Shown one piece after another: positions 63,798-64,000 of a stretch of DNA of 64,000 nt. The stretch lies in NCBI RefSeq assembly GCF_023283825.1, contig NZ_JAKILD010000005.1, positions 62,001 through 126,000 on the forward strand. The letters are read 5' to 3'. The translations under genes and the position numbers were made by a program. Below the pieces are notes generated by a model. It had not been told where the DNA came from. It searched no databases and worked only from the letters and a program-made list of their open reading frames with translations. This stretch comes from Shewanella olleyana. GTDB taxonomy: Bacteria; Pseudomonadota; Gammaproteobacteria; Enterobacterales; Shewanellaceae. Position 1 is the stretch's first letter. The number at the start of each line of letters is the position of its first letter.

Positions 63798-64000
63798 CTA
63801 GCGATTACGTGAGGTACGCAAGACTTCCGGTAATACACGAATACGGCGCATTACATTAGCGAGGTGAACACGGTCGTCGACCGAGATACGCAGATTGATT
63901 AAATAAACTCGACCATCACGTTCTTCAGTGCTCAAGTTATGAATATTTGAGCCAGCAGCTGCGATGATATTGGTAATTTTAGCCAAAGCGCCTTGATGGT
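63798..64000 (-). CDS. spoT: SpoT (p)ppGpp synthetase/hydrolase, C-terminal end only
   Basis: The last 67 codons of spoT run off the right edge. The visible residues HQGALAKITNIIAAAGSNIHNLSTEERDGRV and VHLANVMRRIRVLPEVLRTSRNR match the ACT domain at the SpoT C-terminus. The catalytic parts are outside the window. Confidence 0.9.
   Translation of the reverse strand, partial: HQGALAKITNIIAAAGSNIHNLSTEERDGRVYLINLRISVDDRVHLANVMRRIRVLPEVLRTSRNR

Overview
This 64 kb window is chromosomal DNA from a marine gammaproteobacterium, almost certainly a Shewanella. The evidence is the moderately low GC content, the close similarity of FieF, CpxRA, TrmL, GlnA, NtrBC and BipA to Shewanella proteins as I remember them, and two small structured repeats of a kind I associate with that genus. 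I see no rRNA, tRNA, CRISPR array, prophage or intact insertion sequence. All identifications come from reading the sequence; no database search was run.

Layout. Positions 1-5.6 kb hold the start of a ModF-like ABC ATPase, a secreted M20 amidohydrolase, a translationally coupled pair of M16 peptidases and a secreted unknown. Positions 5.7-13.1 kb hold trmL, the CpxA/CpxR envelope-stress system, a cupin protein, a thioredoxin/DsbD-like redox protein, a CpxP/Spy-like chaperone and the fieF cation exporter. A perfect CpxR-type box lies between the divergent redox and chaperone genes. Positions 13.2-21.6 kb are nitrogen control and housekeeping: gntK, ntrC, ntrB, a DUF4124 protein, ppnP, bipA and glnA. 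NtrC-type sites lie ahead of ntrB and glnA, and glnA has a sigma-54 promoter. Positions 21.8-36.2 kb are mixed: a large Tyr/Gly-rich secreted protein, a dicarboxylate/amino-acid symporter, a diguanylate cyclase followed at once by a prepilin, a DUF2959 lipoprotein with a small membrane protein, a BrkB/YihY membrane protein, dtd, a thioesterase, a rhodanese, a helical-repeat protein and a prolyl-4-hydroxylase-like oxygenase.

Positions 36.2-53.7 kb are one tightly packed minus-strand block of 18 genes: an aryl polyene (APE) pigment cluster. Transcription order is apeC, D, E, F, G, H, I, J, an aromatic amino acid ammonia-lyase, apeK, L, M, a flavin-dependent halogenase-like enzyme, apeN, O, P, Q, R. 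Expected logic: an aryl acid (probably from the ammonia-lyase) is activated by ApeH and loaded on an ACP. The ketosynthase/chain-length pair, ketoreductase and dehydratases build the conjugated chain. Acyltransferases, LolA-like and MMPL proteins then assemble it into a lipid and move it to the outer membrane. Two insertions relative to the E. coli-type order (lyase, halogenase-like FAD enzyme) and the absence of a methyltransferase suggest an unusual head group. This is the most interesting region.

Positions 54-64 kb hold a DUF3014 protein, recG, a DesK/DesR-like two-component pair with a TPR protein, a CaCA-family antiporter, a long-chain acyl-CoA synthetase, a RidA protein and the 3' end of spoT.

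Small-scale structure includes a decayed tandem copy of the trmL 3' end, two MITE-like inverted-repeat elements, several short tandem repeats (two of them in-frame inside ape genes), and many clear intrinsic terminators.
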